From NCBI GenBank assembly GCA_020024455.1, contig JAHHTU010000003.1, positions 1 to 64,000 of the forward strand: DNA of 64,000 bases, read 5' to 3'. The notes under the pieces were generated by a model, which saw only the letters and a program-made list of their open reading frames with translations, was not told the origin of the DNA and ran no database searches. Shown in pieces: positions 1 to 8,898 of the stretch (position 1 is its first letter; the number at the start of each line of letters is the position of its first letter). Both the position numbers and the translations under genes were made by a program. The stretch is from Anaerotignum sp. (GTDB lineage: Bacteria > Bacillota > Clostridia > Lachnospirales > Anaerotignaceae).

Positions 1-55
1 GATGCTGGCACAGGCAAATCAAGTGCCTCAGGGTGTTCTGCAGTTGTTGCAGTAA
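1..55 (+). CDS. Flagellin, C-terminal tail (partial, runs in from the left)
   Basis: The frame starting at base 2 reads MLAQANQVPQGVLQLLQ and then stops at 53-55. This matches the strongly conserved flagellin C-terminus (family form LAQANQVPQxVLQLLR), the helix that packs in the filament core. Only the last 17 codons are inside the window, so gene length and promoter cannot be judged. A hairpin terminator follows, and a glycosyltransferase gene starts 138 bases on. The match is short but very characteristic. Confidence 0.85.
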   Translation, partial: MLAQANQVPQGVLQLLQ

Positions 56-120
56 ATCTGTACTGAACTATAAATTCAAACGGATATATTGTTTTGAGTA
101 TTCAGTAAGTAATGGAAATA

Positions 121-154
121 GGGGAAAATCCAAAACAGGATTTCCCCTGTTTTT
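121..154 (+). terminator. Rho-independent terminator after flagellin
   Basis: GGGGAAAATCC (121-131) pairs with GGATTTCCCC (138-147), with one bulged A, and a T-rich run follows. It would end most flagellin transcripts ahead of the glycosyltransferase gene. Confidence 0.8.
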
Positions 155-192
155 ATATTGATTTTTCATATCAATGATAAAGGAGCTGTCAT

Positions 193-1521
193 ATGCAAAA
201 AACAAATATAAGACTGTCGCAATGTATGATTGTGAAAAATGAAGAAGCAAATATCAAACGAGCCTTATCATGGGCGAAGGACATTGCATTTGAACAAATT
301 GTAGTAGATACCGGATCTACGGATCGAACTGTAGAAATAGCAGAGGAAATGGGTGCAAAAGTTTATCATTTTACATGGGTGGATGATTTTTCAGCAGCAA
401 AGAATTTTGCATTGGAGCAAGCATCTGGAGATTGGATTGCTTTTTTGGATGCAGATGAATATTTCAAAAAAGAAGACTTACAATATTTATCTATATATAT
501 ACAAACTATTTCAGAAGTAAATAAAAGTTTGTCTGAAAAAGATAAAGTATATGTGTTGCAGCTTCCTTGCTTACATCTAGATGATGAAGGAAAAGTATTT
601 GCAGTTGGAGTGCAAGAACGTATTTTCCAAAATTGTCCATGGTTGCGCTATAAAAATAAAATACATGAACAATTGTATTCTACTTCAGATCGGTTTTTAT
701 GTACAAATTATCCAGGAGATGAAAGATTACCAATATATCATACCGGATATGCACAACAGATCATTAAAAAGGAAAAAAAAGTAGAACGAAATATCAACAT
801 GTTAAAAACTGAGATTAATATAAATCCAAATTCTGGAACACTATGGTCGTATTTGGGTGATGCTTATTTTGCTGGTCATCAATTAGATAAAGCTGAGGAA
901 TGTTGGATAAAAGCGCTGGAACTAAAAGATCCAGACATTGATATAAATAAAAAAATGAAAGCTGTTTCCTCATTGCTATATTTATACATTGATAAACCAG
1001 AAAAATCAAATGATTTTGAAAAATTATATCAAGAATATCGTACCGAAACTCATGGGCGTGCGGACATTGATTATTGGATGGGATGTTTCTGTATATTGCA
1101 TGATCGTTATAGTGAAGCAGTTATCCATTTAAAGGAAGTAATCAATTTTTTAATTAACGAACAGGATACAAATTCCTACTATTGTACTGGACGTTTGGTA
1201 CAAATTTATGAAATGCTGATGCAAGCAAACAATATGATTGGTAACAAACCTGAGGTTGTTCATTATGCGGTACAATGCTTACAGGGCAATAAAAAGCAAG
1301 AGCATGTATTGGCAACATTATTGCAGCTTTTCAAAGAAACAAATGAACAGATAGAAGGTGTTGTTGGATTTTTGATGAAATTATATGATTTTGGTGATTT
1401 GAGAGATATACTCTTTATTATAAAATGCGCTCAAGTTTCCAAGTATCAGGGATTGATAGATTTTATTTCCGCACAAATACCTGAAGATATAAAGCAACAA
1501 TTTGGCTTAACAGATATTTAA
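193..1521 (+). CDS. GT2 family glycosyltransferase with C-terminal TPR repeats, probable flagellin glycosyltransferase
   Basis: A 442-residue protein. The N-terminal ~200 residues are a GT-A fold family 2 glycosyltransferase: it opens with CMIVKNEEANI, has the nucleotide-binding VVDTGSTDRT segment and the DADE (DxD-type) metal/sugar-nucleotide motif near residue 90. Residues ~210-400 look like tetratricopeptide repeats (for example GTLWSYLGDAYFAGHQLDKA). This SPBc2/YfdH-like GT plus TPR layout occurs next to flagellin genes in clostridia, for example downstream of fliC in C. difficile. The start is ATG 193, behind AAGGAG at 180-185. Its place directly after the flagellin gene suggests that it puts the first sugar on flagellin Ser/Thr; that role is inference, the fold is seen. 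Confidence 0.8.
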   Translation: MQKTNIRLSQCMIVKNEEANIKRALSWAKDIAFEQIVVDTGSTDRTVEIAEEMGAKVYHFTWVDDFSAAKNFALEQASGDWIAFLDADEYFKKEDLQYLSIYIQTISEVNKSLSEKDKVYVLQLPCLHLDDEGKVFAVGVQERIFQNCPWLRYKNKIHEQLYSTSDRFLCTNYPGDERLPIYHTGYAQQIIKKEKKVERNINMLKTEININPNSGTLWSYLGDAYFAGHQLDKAEECWIKALELKDPDIDINKKMKAVSSLLYLYIDKPEKSNDFEKLYQEYRTETHGRADIDYWMGCFCILHDRYSEAVIHLKEVINFLINEQDTNSYYCTGRLVQIYEMLMQANNMIGNKPEVVHYAVQCLQGNKKQEHVLATLLQLFKETNEQIEGVVGFLMKLYDFGDLRDILFIIKCAQVSKYQGLIDFISAQIPEDIKQQFGLTDI

Positions 1522-1528
1522 ATATTTT

Positions 1529-1554
1529 CCCACACGTTTATGTGTGGGTTTTTT
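1529..1554 (+). terminator. Terminator after the glycosyltransferase
   Basis: CCCACAC (1529-1535) pairs with GTGTGGG (1542-1548), followed by a run of T. Confidence 0.85.
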
Positions 1555-1603
1555 ATGGAAAAAAATATATATTTCTCAAAGAATTGTATTTGATCTCTCC
1601 GAT

Positions 1604-1633
1604 TTGCAATAAATCATACTTTTGTGGTATAAT
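1604..1633 (+). promoter_or_regulatory. Sigma-A promoter of the M16C peptidase gene
   Basis: TTGCAA at 1604-1609 and a perfect TATAAT at 1628-1633, 18 bases apart. The predicted transcript starts about 20 bases before the ribosome site. Confidence 0.7.
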
Positions 1634-1664
1634 ATAAACAAAACCATACAAGGGAGTGATGTAT

Positions 1665-4565
1665 TTGCAGATCAATCAAATCTATCACGGCTTTCGTTTG
1701 ATACGACAGGAGTGCCTGCCTGAAATAGAGAGTGAGGGCTTCCTATTTTTACACGAAAAAAGTGGTGCAAGACTGTGTTATATCCAATCAGAAGATACCA
1801 ATAAGGTGTTTTCCATTGCCTTTCAGACACCTCCGAATAATGATTGTGGTACACCGCATATATTGGAACATTCTGTGCTTTGCGGTTCACGCAAATATCA
1901 GGCAAAGGATCCTTTTAATGAATTGGCGAAAGGTTCACTGAATACATTCTTGAATGCCATGACATATGCAGATAAAACCATGTATCCGATTGCCAGCTGC
2001 AACGAAAAGGATTTTTTGAATATGATGGATGTGTATCTGGATGCTGTATTCTATCCGAATATTTATCAGCAGAAGGGGATTTTTCTACAAGAAGGCTGGA
2101 GATATGAAAAACAGGGCGATACCATTGGTGCGACCGGTGTTGTATTCAATGAAATGAAAGGCGCTCTATCCGATCCGGAAAGCCGTCTTGCAGGATGTAT
2201 TGCACAAAGTATGTTTGGACAAACCACATATGGCTTTGAATCCGGTGGAGATCCGCAAGCCATTGTGGATTTGACATATGATGACTTTTTGGATTTCCAT
2301 AGAAAATATTATCATCCATCCAATGCGTATCTGTATTTATACGGTGATATGGATTTCATGCATTGTTTGCAGCATATCAATGAAGAATATCTGGAAGCAT
2401 TTACAGTATCTGAAGATTTGCCTGTGATTTCTGCAACTACGGTTGCAAAGCCTGATCAATGGGTAACAGGCTATTATCCGGAAGATACGCAGGAAAACAA
2501 AAAAGGGTATTTTGCATATAATTTCAAGGTTGGCAAGTGTACAGAACCAAAGAAAATACTTGCGATACAATTGATTGGCTATTTGCTCTTGGAAACAAAT
2601 GCATCTCCATTAAAAAATGCTTTACGAGATGCCAATATATGCGAAGAAGCCGAAGGATTTTTTGATTCTTCCACATACGAAATGATATATAGTATCATTG
2701 CAAAAAAAGCGAAGGCAGAGGATGCAGAAAAATTTATAGAAATCGTTGAGCGTGTATTGGAGGATATCGCTGAGCATGGTTTTGATGCAGAGCTTTTGCA
2801 GGGTGGTATCAAAAAAATAGAATTTTTGTTGAGAGAAGAGGATTATGGAAGCCGTCCAAAAGGCTTGGTATACAATACACGTATGATGAAAAGCTGGTTG
2901 CATGGAGAAGATCCGTTCTTAAGCTTTCATCAGCTGAAATTGTTTGCAGAGCTGAAAGAGGATATCAAAAAAGGATATTTACAGAATTTCATTCGAGAAG
3001 CTCTTTTGTATAATACAGAGAAAACAAAAGTGATATTCCTTCCGGATGGAACATTGCAGAAAAAGGAACAGGAACAGCTTGCGCAGAAAATCGCTGCCCA
3101 TTTAGAGCAAATGGGGGATCAAAAAGAAGCGTACCTCATACAGGAGGAAAAGGCGTTGTCTGATTTTCAAAATATTGAAGATACACCAGAAATATTGGCG
3201 CAAATTCCTGTATTGGAACTCTCGGATATTCGTCGTACACCACAAAAATATGAGCATATGCCCAAAATGCTGGATGGTATGACATATGAGTTTCTTCCTT
3301 TTAAAAGCAATGGAATTGCATATTGCCAAATGCTGTTTCATGCAGAGCATTTGCCACAAGAGCTTGTTCCGTATTCCGGATTGCTTGCAGATATCTTAGG
3401 TAAAATGGATACCATACAAACGGATTTTGCATCATTGCCGAAAAAAATAGATCAGATTTTTGGTGGCTTTGCAGTATCGAATGATATTTACACAGTGACT
3501 CAGGAAAAGTATCATAGTTTCCTTGCACTCAATTTTAAGATTATGGTATCCGATCTACCGGCAGCATTTTCATTCTTAAAAGAAATACTTTTTTCTAGCG
3601 ATTATAGCGCAGAAAAGAGTGTATATAAAATTGTACAATCCTTAAAGCTGCAAAAGGAATATCGTTTACAAAACTATGCACACACAGCAGCTATTTTGCG
3701 AAGCAGGGCTTCTGTTGCAGCCGGTCCGGCAATCAAAGAACAAAATTCCGGTATTGCATACTATCATTTTATTTCTAAAATAGAAAAGCAATTGCAAACA
3801 GAGCCTTGTGTTGTTTTGGATAATTTGCGTAAAACAGCTGAACTGATTTTCCAAAAGCAATATTTGACAGCAATCATTGGTTGTGAGGAAACAGAGCTTC
3901 CGGAATTTGAAAAACAGATGTCGCAGCTGATGCAGTGTTTACCAGAAGGAGAAAAGGGCGTCGTACAAAAGCCTGTATTCCATACAAGAAAGGAAGGATA
4001 TTGTATTCCTTCTGCCGTACAATATAACATCAAAACATGGGATATGGCAGACATCCATCAGCAATATACTGGAAAACTTCAAGTATTGCGCACCATATTG
4101 ACATCAGAATATCTGTGGAACCAGATCCGTGTGCAAGGAGGCGCCTATGGCTGTGGATGCAATTTCCAGAAAAACGGAGCGATTTACTTTTATTCCTATC
4201 GTGATCCAAATGTACAGAGGACATATGATATCTATGCACATTTGGCAGAGCAAATTGCAAATTTTCAAGCAGATCAGCGTGAAATGACAAAATATATCAT
4301 TGGTAGCATCAATGCATTTGATCAACCAAGAACATATGCAGAACAGATGGATCTGGTTGCAAATATGGTATTTACTGGAATTACAGACGATATGTGGAAA
4401 AAAGAACGTATAGAGATACTGGAAACTACCAATGCGGATATCAAGGAATTGTCAAGTTTCTTAAATATGCTTACGGTGTATGATAACATTTGTACCATTG
4501 GTGGCAGCAATGCAATACAATCCGATGCAAAGCTTTTTGATAACATTGAAAATTTAATTTCATAA
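1665..4565 (+). CDS. M16C family zinc metallopeptidase (presequence-protease/insulinase-like)
   Basis: A protein of about 966 residues, the usual length of PreP/insulinase-related M16C enzymes. The inverted zinc motif HxxEH is visible in GTPHILEHSVLCGSRKY near residue 70, with the conserved downstream KGSLNTFLNAMTYADKTMYP segment. The rest fits an M16C-associated middle domain and a second, inactive M16 half. Members of this family clear short peptides, mostly in the cytoplasm in bacteria. Start choice: GTG 1656 and ATG 1659 sit on or within 2 bases of the GGAG site at 1653-1656, whereas TTG 1665 is 8 bases away, so TTG 1665 is preferred. It is a single-gene unit with its own promoter and terminator. 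Confidence 0.85.
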   Translation: MQINQIYHGFRLIRQECLPEIESEGFLFLHEKSGARLCYIQSEDTNKVFSIAFQTPPNNDCGTPHILEHSVLCGSRKYQAKDPFNELAKGSLNTFLNAMTYADKTMYPIASCNEKDFLNMMDVYLDAVFYPNIYQQKGIFLQEGWRYEKQGDTIGATGVVFNEMKGALSDPESRLAGCIAQSMFGQTTYGFESGGDPQAIVDLTYDDFLDFHRKYYHPSNAYLYLYGDMDFMHCLQHINEEYLEAFTVSEDLPVISATTVAKPDQWVTGYYPEDTQENKKGYFAYNFKVGKCTEPKKILAIQLIGYLLLETNASPLKNALRDANICEEAEGFFDSSTYEMIYSIIAKKAKAEDAEKFIEIVERVLEDIAEHGFDAELLQGGIKKIEFLLREEDYGSRPKGLVYNTRMMKSWLHGEDPFLSFHQLKLFAELKEDIKKGYLQNFIREALLYNTEKTKVIFLPDGTLQKKEQEQLAQKIAAHLEQMGDQKEAYLIQEEKALSDFQNIEDTPEILAQIPVLELSDIRRTPQKYEHMPKMLDGMTYEFLPFKSNGIAYCQMLFHAEHLPQELVPYSGLLADILGKMDTIQTDFASLPKKIDQIFGGFAVSNDIYTVTQEKYHSFLALNFKIMVSDLPAAFSFLKEILFSSDYSAEKSVYKIVQSLKLQKEYRLQNYAHTAAILRSRASVAAGPAIKEQNSGIAYYHFISKIEKQLQTEPCVVLDNLRKTAELIFQKQYLTAIIGCEETELPEFEKQMSQLMQCLPEGEKGVVQKPVFHTRKEGYCIPSAVQYNIKTWDMADIHQQYTGKLQVLRTILTSEYLWNQIRVQGGAYGCGCNFQKNGAIYFYSYRDPNVQRTYDIYAHLAEQIANFQADQREMTKYIIGSINAFDQPRTYAEQMDLVANMVFTGITDDMWKKERIEILETTNADIKELSSFLNMLTVYDNICTIGGSNAIQSDAKLFDNIENLIS

Positions 4566-4580
4566 TCCACTATAGAAACA

Positions 4581-4625
4581 ATCAAAACCCAAAGCAGATA
4601 GAAAGATCTTGTTTTGGGTTTTGAT
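4581..4625 (+). terminator. Terminator-like hairpin after the M16C peptidase
   Basis: A 13-bp perfect inverted repeat: ATCAAAACCCAAA (4581-4593) with TTTGGGTTTTGAT (4613-4625). The downstream T-run is poor. Confidence 0.6.
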
Positions 4626-5190
4626 ATTTATTTCAAACACATATTAGTTTACCATAATTTTATTATGTAAATAAGTGTAGGAATATAGGGAGATGTTTGG
4701 GGGATCAGAGAGATTTGTTTGAGGGAGGGGAGATTTTGGTCGATATATAACTATTCGCAAAACACAGCTTTTGCGAATAGTTATATCAGGAAATAGACAA
4801 ATATTCTATCCAATGTCTATCCCTTTATATCGTTTGCGGTATTCTTGTTCTATATACAACCATCATCTTCTATTTACGCTATATATGATTTTCATAACAG
4901 TTCTTTTGATTGTGCGATTTTCGATCACAGCCATAGATGGAATGTCATATATTTATTTTGGATATACCATATAGATCCTATGATTTCGGTTTGTTTGCGT
5001 TGTGAGAATTTTTTTGTATGACATTTGATTTTTTACAGATCTATGATATATTCCGATATGATGCTTTTGTATATATTATGAAACCATACTGGCATTGCGA
5101 TCATCGCTCTACAGCATGCTCTATTTTCTGTTTCCTATGTCAGCTGCAATATCATAATTTCTATCGCCTCACACAGCGTTTTTTGAATAT
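4626..5190. other. 565-bp gene-free stretch with a long perfect hairpin
   Basis: No convincing gene: the short frames here lack ribosome sites and recognisable protein. It holds a G-rich patch at about 4690-4740 and a 17-bp perfect inverted repeat (4746-4762 with 4769-4785, 6-base loop), which is reported separately. Confidence 0.6.
4746..4785. repeat. 17-bp perfect inverted repeat
   Basis: The arms contain ACTATTCGCAAAA and its complement TTTTGCGAATAGT, with loop CACAGC. No T-run follows on either strand, so it is not a standard intrinsic terminator. Confidence 0.7.
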
Positions 5191-5226
5191 AAAAAAGATA
5201 CTCAGGATATAGCCTAAGTATCTTTT
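5191..5226 (-). terminator. Terminator of gap
   Basis: AAAAGATACTCAGG (5193-5206) pairs with CCTAAGTATCTTTT (5213-5226), one mismatch. On the minus strand it is followed by T residues, and it lies just beyond the stop of the GAPDH gene. Confidence 0.8.
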
Positions 5227-5249
5227 CTCTTGTTTGTTTTATGGTGATA

Positions 5250-6257
5250 TTATTCAGTATCTACTTTATACATATGTTTGATCAAATCCAATACTTTGTT
5301 GCTGTAGCCCCATTCATTGTCATACCAGCTTACCAGTTTTACAAAATGATCATTCAATGCAATCCCTGCCTTTGCATCAAATATAGAAGTATGTGGATCT
5401 GTTAAGAAGTCGGTAGAAACTACATCATCTTCTGTATAATCCATAATGCCCTTCATTTCGTTTTCGCACGCATGTTTTACAGCTGCTTTGATTTCGTCAT
5501 ATGTTGCAGCTTTTTCCAGACGACAAGTCAAGTCTACAACAGATACATCAGTCGTAGGAATTCGGAAAGACATACCAGTCAATTTGCCACTCAAATGCGG
5601 GATTACTTTTCCTACTGCTTTTGCAGCACCTGTACTGGAAGGAATGATATTTGCAGAAGCAGAACGTCCGCCCCTCCAATCTTTTTTGGATGGACCATCT
5701 ACCGTCTTTTGTGTTGCTGTAATAGAATGTACCGTTGTCATAAGCCCTTCAACAATCCCAAAGTTATCATCAATAACCTTTGTCAAAGGAGCCAAACAGT
5801 TTGTTGTACAAGATGCATTGGATACGATGGTCATATCCTTTGTGTATGTGTTCTGATTTACACCCATAACAAACATAGGCGCATCAGCAGAAGGTGCAGA
5901 GATGATAATCTTTTTTGCCCCACCGTTGAAATGTGCAGCTGCTTTATCCATAGTGGTAAACAAGCCGGTGGATTCCAGAATATATTCGGCATCGGCTTCA
6001 TGCCATGGAATATCTTTGGGATCTGCGATATTGAATACGGTTACAACATGTCCGTTTACAACCAGTTTGCCATCAATATCTTCTACCTTTCCATGAAAAC
6101 GGCCATGTGCAGAATCATATTTGAGCATATACATCATATACTCTACATCAATGAAAGGATCATTGACTGCCACCACTTCTACATCTCCTCTTTCGATCGC
6201 TGCACGGAATACCAAACGACCAATACGACCAAAACCATTGATACCTACCTTTAACAT
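5250..6257 (-). CDS. gap: Glyceraldehyde-3-phosphate dehydrogenase, NAD type (first copy)
   Basis: 335 residues, normal GAPDH length. It has the N-terminal dinucleotide motif GINGFGRIGR, the catalytic NASCTTNCLAP motif with the active-site Cys near residue 150, and the C-terminal WYDNEWGYSNK. It oxidises glyceraldehyde 3-phosphate to 1,3-bisphosphoglycerate in glycolysis. After the second strand of the Rossmann fold it reads AVNDPF: the Asp that binds the adenosine ribose and selects NAD is present, unlike in the second copy at 38000-39022. The start follows an AGGAGGATTGT ribosome site. It is monocistronic, with a promoter upstream and a terminator downstream. Confidence 0.97.
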   Translation of the reverse strand: MLKVGINGFGRIGRLVFRAAIERGDVEVVAVNDPFIDVEYMMYMLKYDSAHGRFHGKVEDIDGKLVVNGHVVTVFNIADPKDIPWHEADAEYILESTGLFTTMDKAAAHFNGGAKKIIISAPSADAPMFVMGVNQNTYTKDMTIVSNASCTTNCLAPLTKVIDDNFGIVEGLMTTVHSITATQKTVDGPSKKDWRGGRSASANIIPSSTGAAKAVGKVIPHLSGKLTGMSFRIPTTDVSVVDLTCRLEKAATYDEIKAAVKHACENEMKGIMDYTEDDVVSTDFLTDPHTSIFDAKAGIALNDHFVKLVSWYDNEWGYSNKVLDLIKHMYKVDTE

Positions 6258-6388
6258 TTTACAATCCTCCTCTTTGTTTCATCCAGCTATTTTCTAATAT
6301 GCATATTCGGCATTGCATATCAAAACAATTGTTTCTATCCTGTGGGACAGAATGTAACATACATGTTCACATCCATCCCTCTATGCTT

Positions 6389-6416
6389 AGTATACCACAA
6401 AAACAGATAATGATAA
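6389..6416 (-). promoter_or_regulatory. Probable sigma-A promoter of gap
   Basis: On the minus strand, TTATCA (6416-6411) and TATACT (6394-6389) are 16 bases apart. The -35 is weak and the -10 good. Confidence 0.5.
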
Positions 6417-6532
6417 ACAAAAATATTCTATTTTACTGATTTTTGGGTATATTGTACTTTTTCATGTCATTTTTTATATCATCTCAGTGATATTATGGAA
6501 GAAATATGATATGAAGCATTATTTTTGATATA

Positions 6533-6634
6533 TTATTTCTGTTTGCAGCGAAAGAAATCCAGTATAGATAATGTCAACATTGCTCCAGATACCGCAAGAG
6601 AAATGGCGCTTACAACCAATTTTGCAATTTTCAT
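6533..6634 (-). CDS. 33-residue hydrophobic peptide, unknown function
   Basis: The reading frame encodes MKIAKLVVSAISLAVSGAML followed by a short tail ending DFFRCKQK. It is preceded by an excellent ribosome site, AAGGAGGG, 8 bases before the ATG. One predicted membrane span (residues ~5-27), a Lys near the start and a basic C-terminus suggest a single-span membrane peptide. It lies divergent from the zinc-ribbon gene and behind gap. It is too short for most gene finders. I do not recognise a family; it could be a small regulatory membrane peptide or a type I toxin-like peptide. The ribosome site makes translation likely, but the function is not known. Confidence 0.55.
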   Translation of the reverse strand: MKIAKLVVSAISLAVSGAMLTLSILDFFRCKQK

Positions 6635-6759
6635 GATTGTATCCCTCCTTATGATATGATAAAATAATATCAAAATCTATTGATTTACAGCATTTGTAAT
6701 TTATTGTAACACGGAAAATCCTTGATGTAAATGATATCTGTAAAAAGGCGGTGTATATA

Positions 6760-7140
6760 GTGATTTTTATTGCTGGGATTTCCACAGGAAAAAAGATATT
6801 TCCATTTCGCCAAATGGTTACATGTAAAGCGTGTGGTAGATATAGTAGCATTACCATTTTCATGACCTATACATATTTTAGCTTTTTCTTTATTCCTTTA
6901 TTCAAATGGAACAAACAATACTATGCGGTTTCCAATTGTTGTCAAACCATATTTTCCATTCCGAAGGATTTGGGAGAATCCATTGCATCTGGAAAAAATA
7001 TTGTATTGCAGGAGGATGATTTGACGCCAATATCTTCTGGTACTATATATTGCCCCAATTGTGGTATCATGCTGGAAAAGCATTTTGTGTATTGTCCGAA
7101 ATGCGGTACAAAAATCAATGATGCACATCATTCACTCTGA
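6760..7140 (+). CDS. Zinc-ribbon family protein with a second C-terminal zinc ribbon
   Basis: About 126 residues. The N-terminal two thirds matches the zinc_ribbon_15 pattern: a hydrophobic start (IFIAGISTGKKIF), CKACGR, the YTYFSFFFIPLFKWN segment, then a second Cys pair, CC. The last 30 residues add a classic CPNCG...CPKCG ribbon. It probably binds zinc structurally, and the hydrophobic IPLFKW region suggests membrane association. The family function is unknown. GTG 6760 is chosen as start because it lies about 8 bases after AAGGCGG, whereas the upstream GTG 6751 overlaps that site. Confidence 0.7.
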   Translation: MIFIAGISTGKKIFPFRQMVTCKACGRYSSITIFMTYTYFSFFFIPLFKWNKQYYAVSNCCQTIFSIPKDLGESIASGKNIVLQEDDLTPISSGTIYCPNCGIMLEKHFVYCPKCGTKINDAHHSL

Positions 7141-7145
7141 ATCAT

Positions 7146-7182
7146 AAAAAAGGTGATACCCTAACAGGTACCACCTTTTTTT
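7146..7182. terminator. Bidirectional terminator between the zinc-ribbon gene and sigF
   Basis: AAAAAAGGTGATACC pairs with GGTACCACCTTTTTT (one G-T pair), with A and T runs on either side. It serves the convergent genes on both strands. Confidence 0.85.
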
Positions 7183-7193
7183 AACAAACCACC

Positions 7194-7919
7194 CTATCCA
7201 TTTTGTAAAATTGCTGTTTTGCGGAGCTGTAATAAAACACGTTTTTCTATCCGTGACACCTGAACCTGTGTGATTCCCAGTATTTTTGCAATTTCTGATT
7301 GTGTCTTTTCTTCAAAATAACGTAGGGATATGACCATGCGTTCTTTTTCGGGCAAAGTACACAATAGATTTTTTAAGAATACATGATTGACGATCTCATC
7401 TTCTTCTCCTGCCCCGATACAATCAGAAAGACAAACTGTATTTCCATCCGTATTTGTATAGATCGTTTGAGAAAGGCTTTCCACATGGTGATTGGATTCC
7501 AACGCTTCTGTCAGTTCTTCTGTAGAAACAGATAGTGCATCTGCCAGTTCCTGTATGGTAATTTCTTTTCCCAGTTCATGTTCCATTTGATTGCGCGTTT
7601 TGATTGCACGAAAATATAACTCCTTCAATGGCCGACTAACCTTAATGATACCATCTTCACGAAAGAACCTACGGATTTCTCCTAGAATCATAGGTACTGC
7701 ATAGGTGGAAAAACGAACTTGATACCGAATATCAAAATGATCAATACACTTGAGTAAGCCGATTGCTCCAACTTGATAAAGCTCCTCTGGATCATAACCT
7801 CGGTCAGAGAATCTACGTACAATACTCCAAATCAGACCTTTATTTTCTTCGATCAAGTGTTCTTTTGCCAGCATATCTCCGTTTTGTGCTTGCAAAATCC
7901 ATTTATATGTCTGTTCCAC
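7194..7919 (-). CDS. sigF: Forespore sigma factor SigF
   Basis: 241 residues. Region 2 shows NKGLIWSIVRRF...YDPEELYQVGAIGLLKCIDHFD and YAVPMILGEIRRF. Region 3 has ITIQELADALSVSTEEL, and region 4 ends in EIAKILGITQVQVSRIEKRVLLQLR. SigF is the first compartment-specific sigma factor, active in the forespore. Third gene of the spoIIA operon, it starts 9 bases after the spoIIAB stop. The gene order spoIIAA-spoIIAB-sigF makes the assignment firm against SigG or SigB relatives. Confidence 0.95.
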   Translation of the reverse strand: MEQTYKWILQAQNGDMLAKEHLIEENKGLIWSIVRRFSDRGYDPEELYQVGAIGLLKCIDHFDIRYQVRFSTYAVPMILGEIRRFFREDGIIKVSRPLKELYFRAIKTRNQMEHELGKEITIQELADALSVSTEELTEALESNHHVESLSQTIYTNTDGNTVCLSDCIGAGEEDEIVNHVFLKNLLCTLPEKERMVISLRYFEEKTQSEIAKILGITQVQVSRIEKRVLLQLRKTAILQNG

Positions 7920-7928
7920 CAGCCCACC

Positions 7929-8351
7929 TCATTCCTCAGAAAGACGCTTTTTCATAAAAATACGTGTACCGATGTCTGGTGTACTTGTGACATACATAGA
8001 ATCCATAAATGTTTCCATAATGGTAAAGCCCATACCAGAGCGTTCTAATTCTGGTTTGGAGGTATATAACGGTTCCATTGCCTGAGTCACATCTTTCATG
8101 CCGATTCCTTGATCTGCGACTTCTATGTAGAGTTGTTCGCCTTCATAAGCACAGTATAATTCTACAGTCCCCCCCTTCCCTTCATATCCATGTATAATGG
8201 CATTTGTAACCGCTTCGGATACAGCCATTTTGATATCTGTCATTTGAGAAACGGTAGGATTCAATGGTAAGAAAAATCCAGATGCAACCAACCTTGCAAA
8301 GCTTTCATTTTCTGAAACTGCATCAAAAAAAATACGCATTTGGTTTTTCAT
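7929..8351 (-). CDS. spoIIAB: Anti-sigma-F factor and serine kinase SpoIIAB
   Basis: 140 residues, a GHKL-type ATPase. The N-box is seen in AVSEAVTNAIIHGYEG, then VADQGIGMKDV and GMGFTIMETFMD for the ATP lid. It binds and inhibits SigF and phosphorylates SpoIIAA on a serine. The start ATG overlaps the spoIIAA stop by 4 bases (ATGA), so the two are translationally coupled. Confidence 0.96.
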   Translation of the reverse strand: MKNQMRIFFDAVSENESFARLVASGFFLPLNPTVSQMTDIKMAVSEAVTNAIIHGYEGKGGTVELYCAYEGEQLYIEVADQGIGMKDVTQAMEPLYTSKPELERSGMGFTIMETFMDSMYVTSTPDIGTRIFMKKRLSEE

Positions 8352-8701
8352 ATGGAAGCACCTCCATTCAGATATGCAATTGCTGCATCCTCATCTGTAA
8401 ACATGGGAAATAATTGATGCAATGCAGAAAGTCTAAAAATTTCCTGAATTCGTGCCCCTGCACCGAAAACGGCAATCCTTCCGCCTAATTGCTTTACCAA
8501 TTTGTATCGACCAATCAATATACCGATGCCCGAACTATCCATAAAAGATACCTCGGAAAGTATGAATAAAAGATGTTTGCAACCGCTTTCTTCCAATTTC
8601 TGATCTATTGTTTTTCTCAATGCTTCACAAAAATGATGATCAATATCTCCACAAATCTCTACAATGAGTATGGTTCCGTTTGATTTACATGAAAATTCCA
8701 T
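8348..8701 (-). CDS. spoIIAA: Anti-anti-sigma factor SpoIIAA
   Basis: 117 residues with the STAS fold. The phosphorylated serine is in SFMDSSGIGILIGRYK (the DSSG motif). Unphosphorylated SpoIIAA releases SigF from SpoIIAB, which starts forespore gene expression. First gene of the operon, with ribosome site AAAGGAGGC before the ATG. I could not define a clear Spo0A/SigH promoter upstream, although a TATAGT box lies about 50 bases before the start. Confidence 0.96.
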   Translation of the reverse strand: MEFSCKSNGTILIVEICGDIDHHFCEALRKTIDQKLEESGCKHLLFILSEVSFMDSSGIGILIGRYKLVKQLGGRIAVFGAGARIQEIFRLSALHQLFPMFTDEDAAIAYLNGGASI

Positions 8702-8860
8702 GTTTAGCCTCCTTTTTTTGATAACCTATCTGCCGTTGATTTTACTATACATGATTTTGAGAGGATAGAAGGAATATTTCGTACTGCAAAATATCTCTTG
8801 TCTGCCAAAAAAAATACAGATTTTTACCATTTTAGACAGGCACAGACAATTTTGCTATGG

Positions 8861-8868
8861 CATAGAAT
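8861..8868 (+). promoter_or_regulatory. Possible SigE/SigK-type -10 element for sigK
   Basis: CATAGAAT at 8861-8868 fits the CATA-type -10 of the mother-cell sigma factors (SigE CATACANT, SigK CATANNNTA), and lies 30 bases before the sigK start. The matching -35 is weak, so this is a suggestion only. Confidence 0.35.
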
Positions 8869-8898
8869 GAAGTAATTGGCAATATTGGGGGGATAAAT

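Noticed and set aside
5472..6254. 260-codon plus-strand frame opposite gap
   Set aside because: It mirrors the GAPDH gene, has no ribosome site, and its translation is Cys/Arg-rich and unlike any family.
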